Shown here: positions 43,586 through 54,444 of the stretch, piece after piece | How positions within the stretch are numbered: the first letter of the stretch is position 1 | Layout of the letters: each line of letters starts with the position of its first letter | Assembly (NCBI RefSeq): GCF_036057275.1 | Contig: NZ_CP107945.1 | Span: 248,001-312,000 of the forward strand | Source of the DNA: Streptomyces sp. NBC_00390 | Lineage (GTDB): Bacteria > Actinomycetota > Actinomycetes > Streptomycetales > Streptomycetaceae | DNA: 64,000 nt | Direction: 5' to 3' | Program-made: the position numbers and the translations under genes | The notes under the pieces: model-generated | The model's input: the letters and a program-made list of their open reading frames with translations, nothing else | Told to the model about the DNA's origin: nothing | Database searches by the model: none

Positions 43586-43859
43586 GTGGACCCAGGTCAC
43601 CCGTGCGGACCCGTGGGAACCTGCGGGCCAGAGCAGTCCAGAGCAGCGCTTCCTCCCGGGCGTGAACACCCGGGGTTCCCCGCTAGAGCATGCTGAACGA
43701 CCGCCCCTTGGACCGACCGTCTTCGGGCTTCCAGGAGCCGGCCGACGGGCCGTCGCGCCGCGGCCCGTCGGCCAGGGCGCACCCCGCACCACCCCCGGCC
43801 CTGCGGCCGAACGGCGGCGCGATAGCGTCGGGCGGCCCCCAGGATCGGAGTCGTACCCC

Positions 43860-44369
43860 ATGGCACGGATATTCAGCGTCTCGGACAGCGTCGTGATCGA
43901 CGCGGCCGCCTCGGTGATCTATGAGCAGGTGAGCGATCCCGCGCTGATGGGCCGGTGGAGCCCCGAGAACCGTGGCGCGACCGTGCGGGGCGGGAGTGAG
44001 CGGGCGTACGTCGGGATGGTGTTCGACGGCCGCAACACGCGTGGCCCGTTCAGCTGGACCACACGGTGCACCGTGACGGCCGCCGATCCGGACCAGAGGT
44101 TCGCCTTCCGGGTACGGGCGATCGGCATGCGGCGCCCGGTGCTGCCCGGCCGTATCGCGACTTGGGAGTACCGCTTCGAGGCGGCGCCCGGCGGCGGGAC
44201 GCTGGTGACGGAGACCTGGACCGACGACCGCCGTGCCTGGCCCGACTTCCTGGCCCATGCCTTCGACCGGATCGCGACGCGCGGGCACACGTTCGCAGAA
44301 TTCCAGCGGCGCAACATCCGCACCACGCTCGACAACCTGAAGCGGGCGATGGAGAGCGGGACCGCGTAG
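43860..44369 (+). CDS. SRPBCC family protein (polyketide cyclase/dehydrase-like)
   Basis: The 169-residue protein starts ARIFSVSDSVVIDAAASVIYEQVSDPALMGRWSPEN, the usual opening of the START/SRPBCC fold. It continues EYRFEAAPGGGTLVTETWTDDR and ends in a long helix. The fold binds hydrophobic ligands. There is no enzymatic signature. Its end is 10 nt from the convergent lysR stop. Confidence 0.85.
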   Translation: MARIFSVSDSVVIDAAASVIYEQVSDPALMGRWSPENRGATVRGGSERAYVGMVFDGRNTRGPFSWTTRCTVTAADPDQRFAFRVRAIGMRRPVLPGRIATWEYRFEAAPGGGTLVTETWTDDRRAWPDFLAHAFDRIATRGHTFAEFQRRNIRTTLDNLKRAMESGTA

Positions 44370-44379
44370 GGCGGTCGGA

Positions 44380-45290
44380 TCAGTCCGTGGACAGCCCGGC
44401 GGCGGTGAGCGCGAGGGCGTCGAGCACGGGCCGGATCAGCGGGTGCGACTCCGCACCGCGGCGTACGGCGGCGAACACCCTGCGGGTGGCGGCCGGTCCC
44501 GACACCGGGCGGACCACGGTGTCCCGCAGCTCCATCCCTCGCAGGGCCGACCGCGGCACCAGGGCGACTCCCGCGCCCGCCCCGGCAAGGGCGACCACGG
44601 CCCGGAAGTCGTCGGAGGAGTGCACGAGCCGCGGCTGGAAACCGGCCAGCTCACAGGCGAGGAGCACCATGTCGTGGCACGGGTTGCCCGGGTAGGGGCC
44701 GATCCAGTCGCTGTCGTGGAGCGCGGCCAGCTCCACCCGCTCGCTGCCGGCAAGCGGGTGGTCGGAGCGCAGTACCGCGTCGAACGGCTCGGCGTACAGC
44801 GACACCCGGGCCAGACGGCGGTCGTCCGCACCCGGTGCGCCCCGGTACTCCACGGCGACCGCGAGGTCCGCCTCGCCGTCGAGCACCAGCGGCAGGCTCT
44901 CGTCGCCCTCGGCGTCCCGCACCCGCACGCGAATGCCCGGCCGGTCGGCGGCGAGCCTGACCACGGCCGGCGCGACGACTTCGGCGATACCGGTCGCGAA
45001 AGCCGCGACCGTCACCTCGCCTGTCGCACCGCCCGCGTAGGCGGCGAGTTCCGCCTCGGCCCGCTCCAGCTGGGCCAGGACCGTATGTGTGTGGGTCAGC
45101 AGGATCTCGCCCGCCGCCGTCAGCCGCACCCCTTTGCCGCTGCGGATCAGCAGGGCGTGCCCGGTCTCCTGCTCGAGTGCGGTGAGCTGCTGGGAGACGG
45201 CGGACGGGGTGAGGTAGAGCGCGGAGGCCGCGGCGGTCACCGTACGGTGGTCCGCCACGGCCCGCAGGATACGCAGCCGGCGGGGGTCGA

Positions 45291-45294
<4 letters not shown>
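44380..45294 (-). CDS. LysR-family transcriptional regulator
   Basis: The 304-residue regulator has an N-terminal winged HTH (about 2-60: [36 protein letters not shown]) and a periplasmic-binding-like effector domain (about 85-290). Its GTG start overlaps the kbl stop (GTGA), so it is the third gene of the tdh-kbl operon, an unusual place for a LysR gene, which is normally divergent from its target. It may regulate threonine degradation from within. Confidence 0.88.
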
Positions 45295-46484
<1,190 letters not shown>

Positions 46485-46523
46485 GAGGGTTCTCCTAGGT
46501 GCTGGGACTCAGGGACAGGTGGC

Positions 46524-47552
46524 TCAGACGGTCCAGTCGAGGATGATCTTGCCGCTGCGGGCCGTGGCGGCCTCGTCGAAGGCGGCGTCGAAGTCCTGGT
46601 AGCCGTAGCTGCCGGTGATCACGGGGCTGAGGTCGAGGCCGCCCTCGAGCAGCACCGTCATCGCGTACCAGGTCTCGAACATCTCGCGGCCGTAGATGCC
46701 CTTGATAGTGATCATGGACGTCACGATCTTCGACCAGTCGACCGCGAACTCCTCGGCGGGCAGTCCCAGCATGGCGATGCGGCCGCCGTGCGTCATGTTG
46801 TCCACCATGTCGCGCACGGCCTCGGGGCGGCCGGACATCTCGAGACCGATGTCGAAGCCCTCCTTGAGGCCGAGCTTGCGCTGGGCCTCGGCAATGCCGG
46901 TCTCGGCGACGTTCACCGCGAGGGTGGCGCCCACCTTGCGGGCGAGCTCCAGGCGCGACTCGCTGACGTCCGTGATCACGACATTGCGTGCACCGGCGTG
47001 CCTGGCGACGGCGGCGGCCATTATCCCGATCGGGCCGGCGCCGGTGATCAGCACGTCCTCGCCGACAAGGGGGAAGGACAGGGCGGTGTGAACCGCGTTG
47101 CCGAACGGGTCGAAGATCGCGGCGACGTCGAGATTCACCTCGGTGCGGTGTACCCACACGTTGGACGCGGGCAGTGCGACGTACTCGGCGAACGCGCCGT
47201 CCCGGCCGACGCCGAGTCCGACGGTGCTGCGGCACAGATGCCGACGCCCGGCGAGGCAGTTGCGGCACTTGCCGCACACCAGGTGCCCCTCGCCGCTGAC
47301 CACATCACCGACCGCGATGTCGCGGACGTCCGCGCCGATGGCGGCAACCTCGCCGACGAACTCGTGGCCGAGCACCCGCGGAGTGCTGACCGCCTGCTGC
47401 GCCCAGCCGTCCCAGGACCTGATGTGCAGGTCGGTGCCGCAGATGCCGGTGCGCAGCACCTTGATGAGCACGTCGCCGGGGCCGGTCTCGGGCTCGGGCA
47501 CATCCATGAGCCACAGGCCGGGCTCGGCATGCTGCTTGACAAGTGCCTTCAT
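46524..47552 (-). CDS. tdh: L-threonine 3-dehydrogenase
   Basis: The 342-residue zinc alcohol dehydrogenase-family enzyme has catalytic zinc ligands Cys38 (GICGTDLHI), His63 and Glu64 (GHEFVGE). The structural zinc cluster is Cys93, Cys96, Cys99 and Cys107 ([17 protein letters not shown]). A Rossmann motif [15 protein letters not shown] follows. It oxidises threonine to 2-amino-3-ketobutyrate with NAD. It is the first gene of tdh-kbl-lysR; a 33-nt palindrome lies 29-61 nt before the start. Confidence 0.95.
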   Translation of the reverse strand: MKALVKQHAEPGLWLMDVPEPETGPGDVLIKVLRTGICGTDLHIRSWDGWAQQAVSTPRVLGHEFVGEVAAIGADVRDIAVGDVVSGEGHLVCGKCRNCLAGRRHLCRSTVGLGVGRDGAFAEYVALPASNVWVHRTEVNLDVAAIFDPFGNAVHTALSFPLVGEDVLITGAGPIGIMAAAVARHAGARNVVITDVSESRLELARKVGATLAVNVAETGIAEAQRKLGLKEGFDIGLEMSGRPEAVRDMVDNMTHGGRIAMLGLPAEEFAVDWSKIVTSMITIKGIYGREMFETWYAMTVLLEGGLDLSPVITGSYGYQDFDAAFDEAATARSGKIILDWTV

Positions 47553-47580
47553 CGGTGCGGCTCCAGAGGAGGTTGCGGGA

Positions 47581-47613
47581 CTGACCGGATACCGAAAATA
47601 CGGCTCCGGTCAG
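47581..47613. promoter_or_regulatory. 33-nt palindrome upstream of tdh
   Basis: CTGACCGGA (47581-47589) and TCCGGTCAG (47605-47613) are perfect 9-bp arms. Inner CCG (47592-47594) and CGG (47601-47603) also pair around an AAAATA core. Its position is 29-61 nt before the tdh start. It could be an operator for the LysR protein encoded downstream, for another regulator, or an RNA hairpin in the leader. Confidence 0.6.
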
Positions 47614-47733
47614 TGGACGCGCACCAATCTGCCCAGCTCGGAGCGTCGCGTCCATCGAGGTTTTCTTAAGCGGGCCCACAGCACAGCTTCATGCCCGGGG
47701 ATCACCGGGTCACCAGCCGCTCGGATCGCCGGG

Positions 47734-48753
47734 TCAGGTGCAGGCGGCGGGGCTCTTTCGACGGCGCAGTCTCGCCAGCAGCTCCAGCGGTGTGCGGCGC
47801 GTCGGCCTGGCAGGGCGCGCAGGCGCCGGCTCCGTGCGGGCGGGCCTGGAACGAACTGTCCCTGGACGGGCGGACCGGCGATGTGCCGGGTCCGGAAGGC
47901 CCTGCAAAGTTCTGGCCGGCTCGGGCCTGGGGGCCGGTCCCTGCCGGCGTGCCTCGCGCAGCGCGTCCGCCAGACTCACCCGGTGCCACAGAATCTCGTC
48001 GGGATGGTCGGCCAGCAGCAGCCCGGCCACGACCTCCTGCGCCGCCGGGGACTGGGCCAGGGGCGGGGCGAGCGAGGGGCGCAGGACCCGCAGATGCGAG
48101 CGCTCGTACGGATCGGGAACCACTTCGGCCGTCGTCACCGGGTCGAGCACGGCCGCGATCGCGGCCGCGCGTTCCCACGGGTCCGCGGTCGAGCGCAGCA
48201 GCAGCCCCAGCCGGCGGCCCCGCCAGTTGCGCGCCCGCCTGTCCTCGCCGGCCGCGAGCGCGGCCAGAACCGCGGGCGGGGTGCGGCCGGTCAGCAGCTC
48301 TGCGTGGTCCCGGGCGAACCCGCGCAGTTCGTCGGCGAGATAGAGCCAGACGACCGCCCGGTAGCGGTTGAGATAGAACCGGACCGGTGTGAAGTGCCCG
48401 GTCCTGGCGAGTCGGGTGAAGCGGGCCGGGCTGATGGTCACCAGTGCCGCGCCCTCGACGGTGCCAACGGCCCGCACGCGGTCCCGCAGCGTGTCCGGGA
48501 ACCCTTTTGCGCCGCGCAGCCGGTCGATCTCCGCCTGACCGACCCGTGGCGGGCCGCCGTCCGCGTCCCGGGTGGTGCGGATGTGCCCCAATTGGACGGC
48601 GAGATCGAACTCGCCGCGCCTGAGCTCCAGTTCGCGAGCTGCCCGAGCGGGAGCGACGCCCCGCACCGCCGCTGCTTCGTGGTCCCGGACCGTTGCTTCG
48701 TGGTCCGCTACCGCTGCTTCGTGGCCAGGCAGCCCTGCTTCGTGCGTCGTCAT
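47734..48753 (-). CDS. DUF6397-like protein with heptad repeats
   Basis: The 339-residue protein starts at ATG 48753 after GGGGAG. Its first 30 residues hold four heptads beginning HEA (HEAGLPG, HEAAVAD, HEATVRD, HEAAAVR), encoded by 21-nt repeats. The central part, ELELRRGEFDLAVQLGHIRT, then RVGQAEIDRLRGAKGFP, is typical of Streptomyces proteins named DUF6397, with an HTH-like look. The C-terminus is Pro/Arg-rich. Function unknown. The gene stands alone on the minus strand. Confidence 0.6.
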   Translation of the reverse strand: MTTHEAGLPGHEAAVADHEATVRDHEAAAVRGVAPARAARELELRRGEFDLAVQLGHIRTTRDADGGPPRVGQAEIDRLRGAKGFPDTLRDRVRAVGTVEGAALVTISPARFTRLARTGHFTPVRFYLNRYRAVVWLYLADELRGFARDHAELLTGRTPPAVLAALAAGEDRRARNWRGRRLGLLLRSTADPWERAAAIAAVLDPVTTAEVVPDPYERSHLRVLRPSLAPPLAQSPAAQEVVAGLLLADHPDEILWHRVSLADALREARRQGPAPRPEPARTLQGLPDPAHRRSARPGTVRSRPARTEPAPARPARPTRRTPLELLARLRRRKSPAACT

Positions 48754-48890
48754 GGCGGTCTCCCCGTGAGGTGTGAATACTCTCGGTGACGACCGTAGCT
48801 CCGCGGCGGACCCCCCTGCCCGCGCTGTGGAAAACTCCTCGAATCCGGCCGACCGTGCCAAAGATCAGCAGATCAGGGCCAATCCGATCA

Positions 48891-49295
48891 TCAGAACGCG
48901 CTGTCGCCGGACTGCCTGGCCGAGACACCGAGGTGCTCGCCGACGCGATTGACCATCAGAGTCATCTCGTAGGCCACCTGGCCGACGTCAGCCTCGGCGG
49001 AGCTGAGCACGCACAGACAACTGCCGTCGCCCGCGGCGGTGACGAAGAGCAGCGCCTCGTCGAACTCGACCATGGTCTGGCGGGCCCGGCCCGCACGGAA
49101 GTGGCGCCCGGATCCCCGGGCAAGCGAGTGCAGACCCGAGGAGACCGCCGCCAGGTGCTCCGCGTCCTCACGCGCGAGCCCCGTGCTCGCCCCGGTCACC
49201 AGACCGTCGTTCGACAGCACCAAGGCATGTCTTATGTGCTCGATCCGCTTGGTCAGGTCGTCCAGCAGCCAGTCGAGTGCCTTGTCCATCGCCAT
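48891..49295 (-). CDS. roadblock/LC7 domain protein (second CvnB-like)
   Basis: The 134-residue protein is a roadblock domain: LDWLLDDLTKRIEHIRHALVLS, then HLAAVSSGLHSLARGSGRHF and FVTAAGDGSCLCVL. These proteins form dimers that act with small GTPases. It closely resembles the roadblock protein at 51369-51788, so it is a paralogue. ATG 49295 has GGAGGA upstream. It follows the CvnD-like GTPase gene by 122 nt on the same strand, a likely GTPase-roadblock pair. Confidence 0.9.
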   Translation of the reverse strand: MAMDKALDWLLDDLTKRIEHIRHALVLSNDGLVTGASTGLAREDAEHLAAVSSGLHSLARGSGRHFRAGRARQTMVEFDEALLFVTAAGDGSCLCVLSSAEADVGQVAYEMTLMVNRVGEHLGVSARQSGDSAF

Positions 49296-49417
49296 GGTCG
49301 GTCCTCCCCGCTCGTGCGATCCCCGTGTCCCCGTGGTGGCCGTCGGCCGCGTACCGGCCGCAGGCCGTTCGTTCGCCCGTAAGCCTTTCGTACGAGGGGG
49401 CGCAGGGCAAGGTGTGT

Positions 49418-50023
49418 CTAGCCCACCGAATCGAGCATGCGGGCGGTGTGCATGCGCCCCGCGTACTCGACGAGGCGGACGAGCACCTCTTTCCCGGAGT
49501 CGCGGTCGCGGGCGTCGCACAGGACGACAGGGGTGCCGCGGTCCAGATCGAGGGCGCGGGAGACCTCGTGCGCGCCGAAGGTACGGGCGCCGGCGAAGCA
49601 GTTCACGGCGACGACGAAAGGGATGCGGCGGTGCTCGAAGTAGTCGACGGCGGGAAAGCAGTCGCTGAGCCTGCGGGTGTCGGCGAGGACGACGGCGCCG
49701 AGCGCGCCCTGGGAGAGTTCGTCCCACAGGAACCAGAAGCGGTCCTGTCCCGGGGTGCCGAAGAGATAGAGGGACAGCCCCGAGCGGATGGTGATGCGGC
49801 CGAAGTCCATCGCCACGGTCGTGGTCGTCTTGCGGTCGACTCCTTCGGTGTCGTCAACCGTGCTGCCCGCCGCGCTGAGCTGTTCCTCGGTGCGCAGCGG
49901 GCGTATCTCGCTGACGGCGCCGACCAGCGTGGTCTTGCCGACACCGAAGCCGCCGGCGACCAGTATCTTCAGCGCGAGAGCGGTGGAATCCCCACCGCTG
50001 CTGTCAAGACTCTCGGAGGACAT
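49418..50023 (-). CDS. conservon GTPase, CvnD-like (MglA-related)
   Basis: The 201-residue GTPase has the P-loop GGFGVGKTT (24-32), switch region with TTTVAMDFGRI, LFGTPGQDRF in place of DxxG and no standard NKxD (it reads VNCFAGA). These are the features of CvnD proteins of actinobacterial conservons. ATG 50023 has GAGAGAAG upstream. In most conservons this gene directly follows cvnC; here a GNAT gene on the opposite strand intervenes. A roadblock gene follows. Confidence 0.88.
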   Translation of the reverse strand: MSSESLDSSGGDSTALALKILVAGGFGVGKTTLVGAVSEIRPLRTEEQLSAAGSTVDDTEGVDRKTTTTVAMDFGRITIRSGLSLYLFGTPGQDRFWFLWDELSQGALGAVVLADTRRLSDCFPAVDYFEHRRIPFVVAVNCFAGARTFGAHEVSRALDLDRGTPVVLCDARDRDSGKEVLVRLVEYAGRMHTARMLDSVG

Positions 50024-50266
50024 CGGCCACTTCTCTCGGGGTCGACAGATGTTCGACGGAGGTTCGTGCACGGTTCCGGACAGCATGGCAAGCACGGCCC
50101 GGCCGCGTGGGAAGCGATCGCTATTAGAGCGTTGTGACTGTTCCGGTTCGCTCGCTTTTCGATTCGGAGCGCATTCCGTCGTCGGCGATCGGCCGTGTTC
50201 GGCAGGCATGAGCGGCGGTTCCGATATTCGGTGGCGGCGTTCGCGCGGCGTGACCAGGATCGGGGC

Positions 50267-50839
50267 ATGTCCGTATTCCTGCAGACCGACCGTCTGACGC
50301 TGCGCGCCGCCGACGACGCCGATGTGGATCACGTTCTCGAGCTCCACAACGATCCCGAGGTGATGCGTTACATCAACGGCGGGCAGCCGATTTCGCGCGA
50401 GACGTTCGTACGGGAGACGCTCCCGCGCTTTCTGCGCACCTTTCCCTGCACCGGCGACCGCGCGTTCTTCATCGCGCAGGAGCGGGACACGGAGATGTTC
50501 CTGGGCTGGTTCGAATTCCGGCCGACGGCCGACGACAGCTGCGCGACGGTGGAGCTGGGCTACCGGCTGTGCCGGAAGGCATGGGGGCGGGGCCTGGCGT
50601 CGGAAGGGGCGCGGGCACTGATCCGCAAGGGTTTCACCGAACTCGGCGTGGAGCGGGTGATCGCCGACACGATGACGGTCAACGCCCCTTCCAGGCGGGT
50701 GATGGAGAAGGCAGGTCTGCGTCATGTCCGGACGTTCTTCGAGGAGTGGCCGGACGCGATCGACGGCTCCGAGGAGGGGGACGTCGCCTACGAGCTGACG
50801 CGGAGCGAGTGGGAGCGGCAGAACGGGCCGACGGCCTGA
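50267..50839 (+). CDS. GNAT-family N-acetyltransferase (RimJ/RimL-like)
   Basis: The 190-residue enzyme starts VFLQTDRLTLRAADDADVD, with EVMRYINGGQPISRETF, a GYRLCRKAWGRGLASEG acetyl-CoA-binding motif (Q/RxxGxG/A type) and NAPSRRVMEKAGLRHV at the end. This fits RimJ/RimL-like GNATs that acetylate proteins or small amines. ATG 50267 has AGGA at a suitable distance. The gene is on the opposite strand to the conservon genes around it and separates cvnC from cvnD. Confidence 0.87.
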   Translation: MSVFLQTDRLTLRAADDADVDHVLELHNDPEVMRYINGGQPISRETFVRETLPRFLRTFPCTGDRAFFIAQERDTEMFLGWFEFRPTADDSCATVELGYRLCRKAWGRGLASEGARALIRKGFTELGVERVIADTMTVNAPSRRVMEKAGLRHVRTFFEEWPDAIDGSEEGDVAYELTRSEWERQNGPTA

Positions 50840-50970
50840 GCGGCCACGCTCCACCGGACCCGGGACTCCGTCGGACTTCACCGGGCTCCGCCCGACAGGG
50901 CAGGCGGGTCGGGCGGGAACGGTGACGGCTGGTGTCACCGAGGACCCCCGTCTCGAGGGGCGGCAGATCC

Positions 50971-51372
50971 TCATAGCGCCCTGAGGCCCTCGATCACCTC
51001 ACGCAGAATCCTTTCGCTCGGCAGCTGGGCAGGGGGCACCGGACGGCTCACCTTGACGTGGCCCGCTTCGAGCAGATCGCCGAGGAGCACCCGCACGACG
51101 CCGACAGGCAGGTCGGCGTCGGCGGCGAGCTCGGCGACGGACTGGGTCTCGCTGCGACACAGGGCGAGCAGCGCGCGGTGCTCGGGGCCGAGGAGCGACT
51201 CCTCGGCCGACTCGGGCGCGTCCGCGTCGACGACCACGAGGGCGATGAGGTCGAACCGTACGTTGCTGGGACCGGGCTTGGTCCGCCCGCCGGTCATCGC
51301 GTACGGGCGGACCAGCGGCCCCGCGTCCGAGTCGTACCACTGGCTGCCGACCGGGTCGGCCGGGCCCGTCAT
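50971..51372 (-). CDS. conservon protein CvnC-like (DUF742)
   Basis: The 133-residue protein is a DUF742 family member: LVRPYAMTGGRTKPG, then DLIALVVV, LLALCRSETQSVAELAADADLPVGVVRVLL and a C-terminal winged-helix-like end. DUF742 proteins sit in conservons between roadblock and GTPase and are predicted winged-helix adaptors. It overlaps the roadblock gene by 4 nt. It is the last gene of the A-B-C unit. Confidence 0.9.
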   Translation of the reverse strand: MTGPADPVGSQWYDSDAGPLVRPYAMTGGRTKPGPSNVRFDLIALVVVDADAPESAEESLLGPEHRALLALCRSETQSVAELAADADLPVGVVRVLLGDLLEAGHVKVSRPVPPAQLPSERILREVIEGLRAL

Positions 51373-51788
51373 GGCGCGCTGACGCGCGGCGGCGTGCGCA
51401 GGTGCTCGCCGACGCGTCTGACGAGGCGGGCCATCTCGTAGGCGATCAGCCCGATGTCGGCGCTGACGGCGGTGAGCACGGCGAGACAGGAACCGTCGCC
51501 CGCGGCCGCCACGAAGAGGAACCCGTCGTCCATCTCGACCATCGTCTGGCGTACGGCGCCGGCGCGGAAGTGACGGCCGGCGCCCTTGGCCAGGCTGTGG
51601 AAGCCCGAGGCGACCGCCGCCAGATGCTCGGCGTCCTCACGCGTCAGCGCGTTCGACGCGCCCACCGGCAGACCGTCGTTGGACAGGACGACGACGTGCC
51701 GGACCTGTCCGACGCGCATGACGAGGTCGTCCAGGAGCCAGTCGAGGTCCCCCCGGTGGTGCGGCGCTGGGTGCAACTGCTCGGTCAT
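51369..51788 (-). CDS. conservon roadblock protein, CvnB-like
   Basis: The 139-residue roadblock/LC7 protein shows GDLDWLLDDLVMRVGQVRHV, then AAVASGFHSLAKGAGRHF and FVAAAGDGSCLAVL. In conservons CvnB may act as a GTPase-activating partner for CvnD. Its ATG overlaps the CvnA stop (ATGA) and its stop overlaps the DUF742 start. It is closely similar to the second roadblock gene at 48891-49295. Confidence 0.9.
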   Translation of the reverse strand: MTEQLHPAPHHRGDLDWLLDDLVMRVGQVRHVVVLSNDGLPVGASNALTREDAEHLAAVASGFHSLAKGAGRHFRAGAVRQTMVEMDDGFLFVAAAGDGSCLAVLTAVSADIGLIAYEMARLVRRVGEHLRTPPRVSAP

Positions 51789-54388
51789 CCCTGGTCTCCT
51801 TCACTGCCTGGGGCGGGCGAGCCCGGCGCGGCACCGCCGCCACGGGTCCAGCCGTTGCGGAACGCGGTCATCCGGTCGCGTGCCTGTTCGGGGGTGCGGT
51901 GCACGGGCTCATCGCCCGTGTGGGGCTCGTCGTCCGGCTGTGCGGGCTTCATGGCCTCCCGCAGCTGCGGTACGAGACTGGCCTGGCGGACCCGTCGCGG
52001 AAGCTCGCCGTCGGCGGACTGCGGTACCGGGTCGCGTCGGCGCAGGGTGGTGACCCCGGCGGGTCTGCGGGGTTGCGGTTGCGGTTGCGGTTGCGGTTGC
52101 GGTTGCGTGGATGGTCCCGGCTGCGTGCGGGGTTCCGGCTGCGCTTCGTCGTGCCGGTCGCCGCGGTGGTCGGTCTCCCGGCCGGTCCGGGCCTCGAGCA
52201 CCCGGCGGGGCGCCACTGCCGCGACGGGGGTGCTCTCGTGGCCCTCGGGGGCGGGAGCGGACCGGGGCCTTTCCTCCTCGGGCGGGGCGGGTCGTCGGCG
52301 GGAGCCGTCCGCCGCGGGCAGTGCGCTCTGCAGCAGCGTGGTCGGCAGCAGGACCACAGCCGTGCTGCCGCCGTAGGGGGACGGGCGCAGCTGGACCTTG
52401 ATGCCATGGCGCAAGGAGAGCCTGCTGACGACGAACAGTCCGAGACGGTCGCTGTCGAAGAGGTCGAGGGCCTCGGACTCCTCCAGCCGTCGGTTGGCCT
52501 CGGCCAGGGCGTCCTTGCCCATGCCGAGTCCGCGGTCCTCGATCTCCAGGACGTAGCCGTTGCCGACCGGTTCCCCGCTGACCCGCACCTTGGTGTGGGG
52601 CGGGGAGAACTGGGCGGCGTTCTCGACCAGTTCGGCCAGCAGATGCGTGACGTCGGCGACGGCCGCGCCCACGATGGCCGTCTCGGGCAGCTGGCGCACC
52701 TCCACCCGCGCGTAGTCCTCGATCTCCGAGACGGCGGCCCGTACGACGCTGGTGAGGGGGACGGGCATGCGCCAGCCGCGCCCGGGGGCCGCGCCGGACA
52801 GGATGATCAGGCTCTCCGCATGCCGGCGCATACGCGTGGTGAGGTGGTCGAGCCGGAAGAGGTCGCCGAGCTCGTTCGGGTCGTCGGCCCGGCGTTCCAT
52901 GGCGTCGAGCAGGGTGAGCTGGCGGTGGACGAGGATCTGGCTGCGGCGGGCCAGGTTGACGAAGACGCCCGAGATTCCGTCCGCCAGTTCGGCTCGTTCG
53001 ACGGCGGCGCTCAGCGCGGCGCGGTGCACCGTGCCGAGCGCCTCGCCGACCTGGCCGATCTCGTCCTCGGCCGCGGCGCCCTCGGGGGCTTCCGCGTGGA
53101 TGTCGATCTGCTCCCCGGTACGCAGCCGGCGCATGGCGTTCGGCAGCTTGCGCCGGGCGATCTCCAGTGCGCTGTTGCGCAGGCTGATGAGTTCGATGAC
53201 GAGAACACGGCCGATGCGTACCGAGATGACCAGGGAGATCGCGACGCCGGCCAGTCCGAGGGCGACCGCCGCGCCGGCCCCGGTCAGCATGCCACCGGTC
53301 ACCGGGTCGACCCGGTCGGCGGCGCGCGCCCGGGCGTCGGTCTCGATCGTGCGCATGCCGTCGCGTACGGCGGTATGGGCCTTGTCCCACCTGGCGGCCG
53401 GGACGGCGGAGGCCGCTTTGCCGCCCGCGGGTGCCGCTGCGACCGTCCGTTCCGCCGTGCCCAGCCGCTGGTAGCCGTCGCGTTCGGTGAGTTCGCGCCA
53501 GGCGGCGCGCTCGGGCCCGCGCAGATCGGTCGCCGCGGCCTCGGCGAGCGCGCTGCGGGTGGCGGCGGCGCCCGTGAACAGCCGCTGCCGCTCCGCGTCG
53601 AGCGAGCCCACAAGGTGGGCCGAGCCGAGCAGGGCGTCCTCGCGGGCGAGCATCTCGCCGGCCCTCACGAACTCGAGCAGGACGCGCGCGTCGGAGCCGG
53701 GTCCCGCGTCCTGCATGCCGCTGAGCGATCCGTGGACGTCGAACGCCGCGGCGATCACGGTGTTGTATCCCTCGTACGCCGTCAGCCAGGTGCTCTTGCG
53801 GTCGAGCACGGCCGTGCGCAGCGCTCCCAGTTCCTCCGCCCGGGAGACGAACTCCCCGAGGCGCTCGGCCACTTCACCGGGCACCTCGCCGCCCGCCGCC
53901 ACGGTGTGGCTGTCGTCGAGCCGCAGCCGGCGTACGGCGTCCTCGGTGCGGCGCGCCTCCGACTCGAGCGCGGCGGCGCGTTCGCCGGAGGGCGCGGCGA
54001 TCTGCCTCATGGCCGCACGCCGTTCGGCCTGCAGTGCCGATACGGCAGCCCCGACCGGTTCGCGCACCTGCTCCTCGATGCGCTGCAGCTGCCGCAGCCG
54101 GGCCACGTCCTGGGCGGTGGTGACGGTGGCGAAGCCCCACAGCGCCAGCAGGGACAGGACGGGCACCATCAGCAGCGAGATGATCTTCGCGCGTACGGTC
54201 CGGGGGCGGGGCAGGAACCGCCCGCGGATGCGTGTCGGCACCTGCACGCTCTCGGCCCGCGGTGCCTGTCCGGTGTGCTCGACCGCGGGCGGTCCGGCGT
54301 GCGCGCGTCGTCCGCGGGCCGACGTCCCCTGGAGCGGTGGGGACGCGGGCGGGGTCTTGGCACCCTGGGTCCTGCGGGGTGTGCGCAT
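51785..54388 (-). CDS. conservon sensor kinase-like protein, CvnA-like
   Basis: The 867-residue membrane protein has a basic N-terminus, one helix at about 69-90, an extracellular helical sensor (nitrate/nitrite-sensing type, about 92-360), a second helix near 365-390 and a HAMP-like segment. An ATPase domain follows, with LLAELVENAAQFSPP and EIEDRGLGMGKDA, and a long disordered C-terminus with PQPQPQ repeats (encoded near 52073-52105). A phosphorylatable His box is not obvious. ATG 54388 has GAGGAGG. It heads the A-B-C unit, just after an MHYT gene. Confidence 0.88.
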   Translation of the reverse strand: MRTPRRTQGAKTPPASPPLQGTSARGRRAHAGPPAVEHTGQAPRAESVQVPTRIRGRFLPRPRTVRAKIISLLMVPVLSLLALWGFATVTTAQDVARLRQLQRIEEQVREPVGAAVSALQAERRAAMRQIAAPSGERAAALESEARRTEDAVRRLRLDDSHTVAAGGEVPGEVAERLGEFVSRAEELGALRTAVLDRKSTWLTAYEGYNTVIAAAFDVHGSLSGMQDAGPGSDARVLLEFVRAGEMLAREDALLGSAHLVGSLDAERQRLFTGAAATRSALAEAAATDLRGPERAAWRELTERDGYQRLGTAERTVAAAPAGGKAASAVPAARWDKAHTAVRDGMRTIETDARARAADRVDPVTGGMLTGAGAAVALGLAGVAISLVISVRIGRVLVIELISLRNSALEIARRKLPNAMRRLRTGEQIDIHAEAPEGAAAEDEIGQVGEALGTVHRAALSAAVERAELADGISGVFVNLARRSQILVHRQLTLLDAMERRADDPNELGDLFRLDHLTTRMRRHAESLIILSGAAPGRGWRMPVPLTSVVRAAVSEIEDYARVEVRQLPETAIVGAAVADVTHLLAELVENAAQFSPPHTKVRVSGEPVGNGYVLEIEDRGLGMGKDALAEANRRLEESEALDLFDSDRLGLFVVSRLSLRHGIKVQLRPSPYGGSTAVVLLPTTLLQSALPAADGSRRRPAPPEEERPRSAPAPEGHESTPVAAVAPRRVLEARTGRETDHRGDRHDEAQPEPRTQPGPSTQPQPQPQPQPQPRRPAGVTTLRRRDPVPQSADGELPRRVRQASLVPQLREAMKPAQPDDEPHTGDEPVHRTPEQARDRMTAFRNGWTRGGGAAPGSPAPGSEGDQG

Positions 54389-54444
54389 GGCCTCCTCGTT
54401 CCGGTACAGGTCTGTGACGGCGGCGTCGCCGGCTGCGGCACGCC

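Noticed and set aside
52073..52105. short CAACCG-type repeats (seen as GGTTGC on the plus strand)
   Set aside because: They encode the PQPQPQ linker of the CvnA-like protein, so they are coding repeats and not a CRISPR array.
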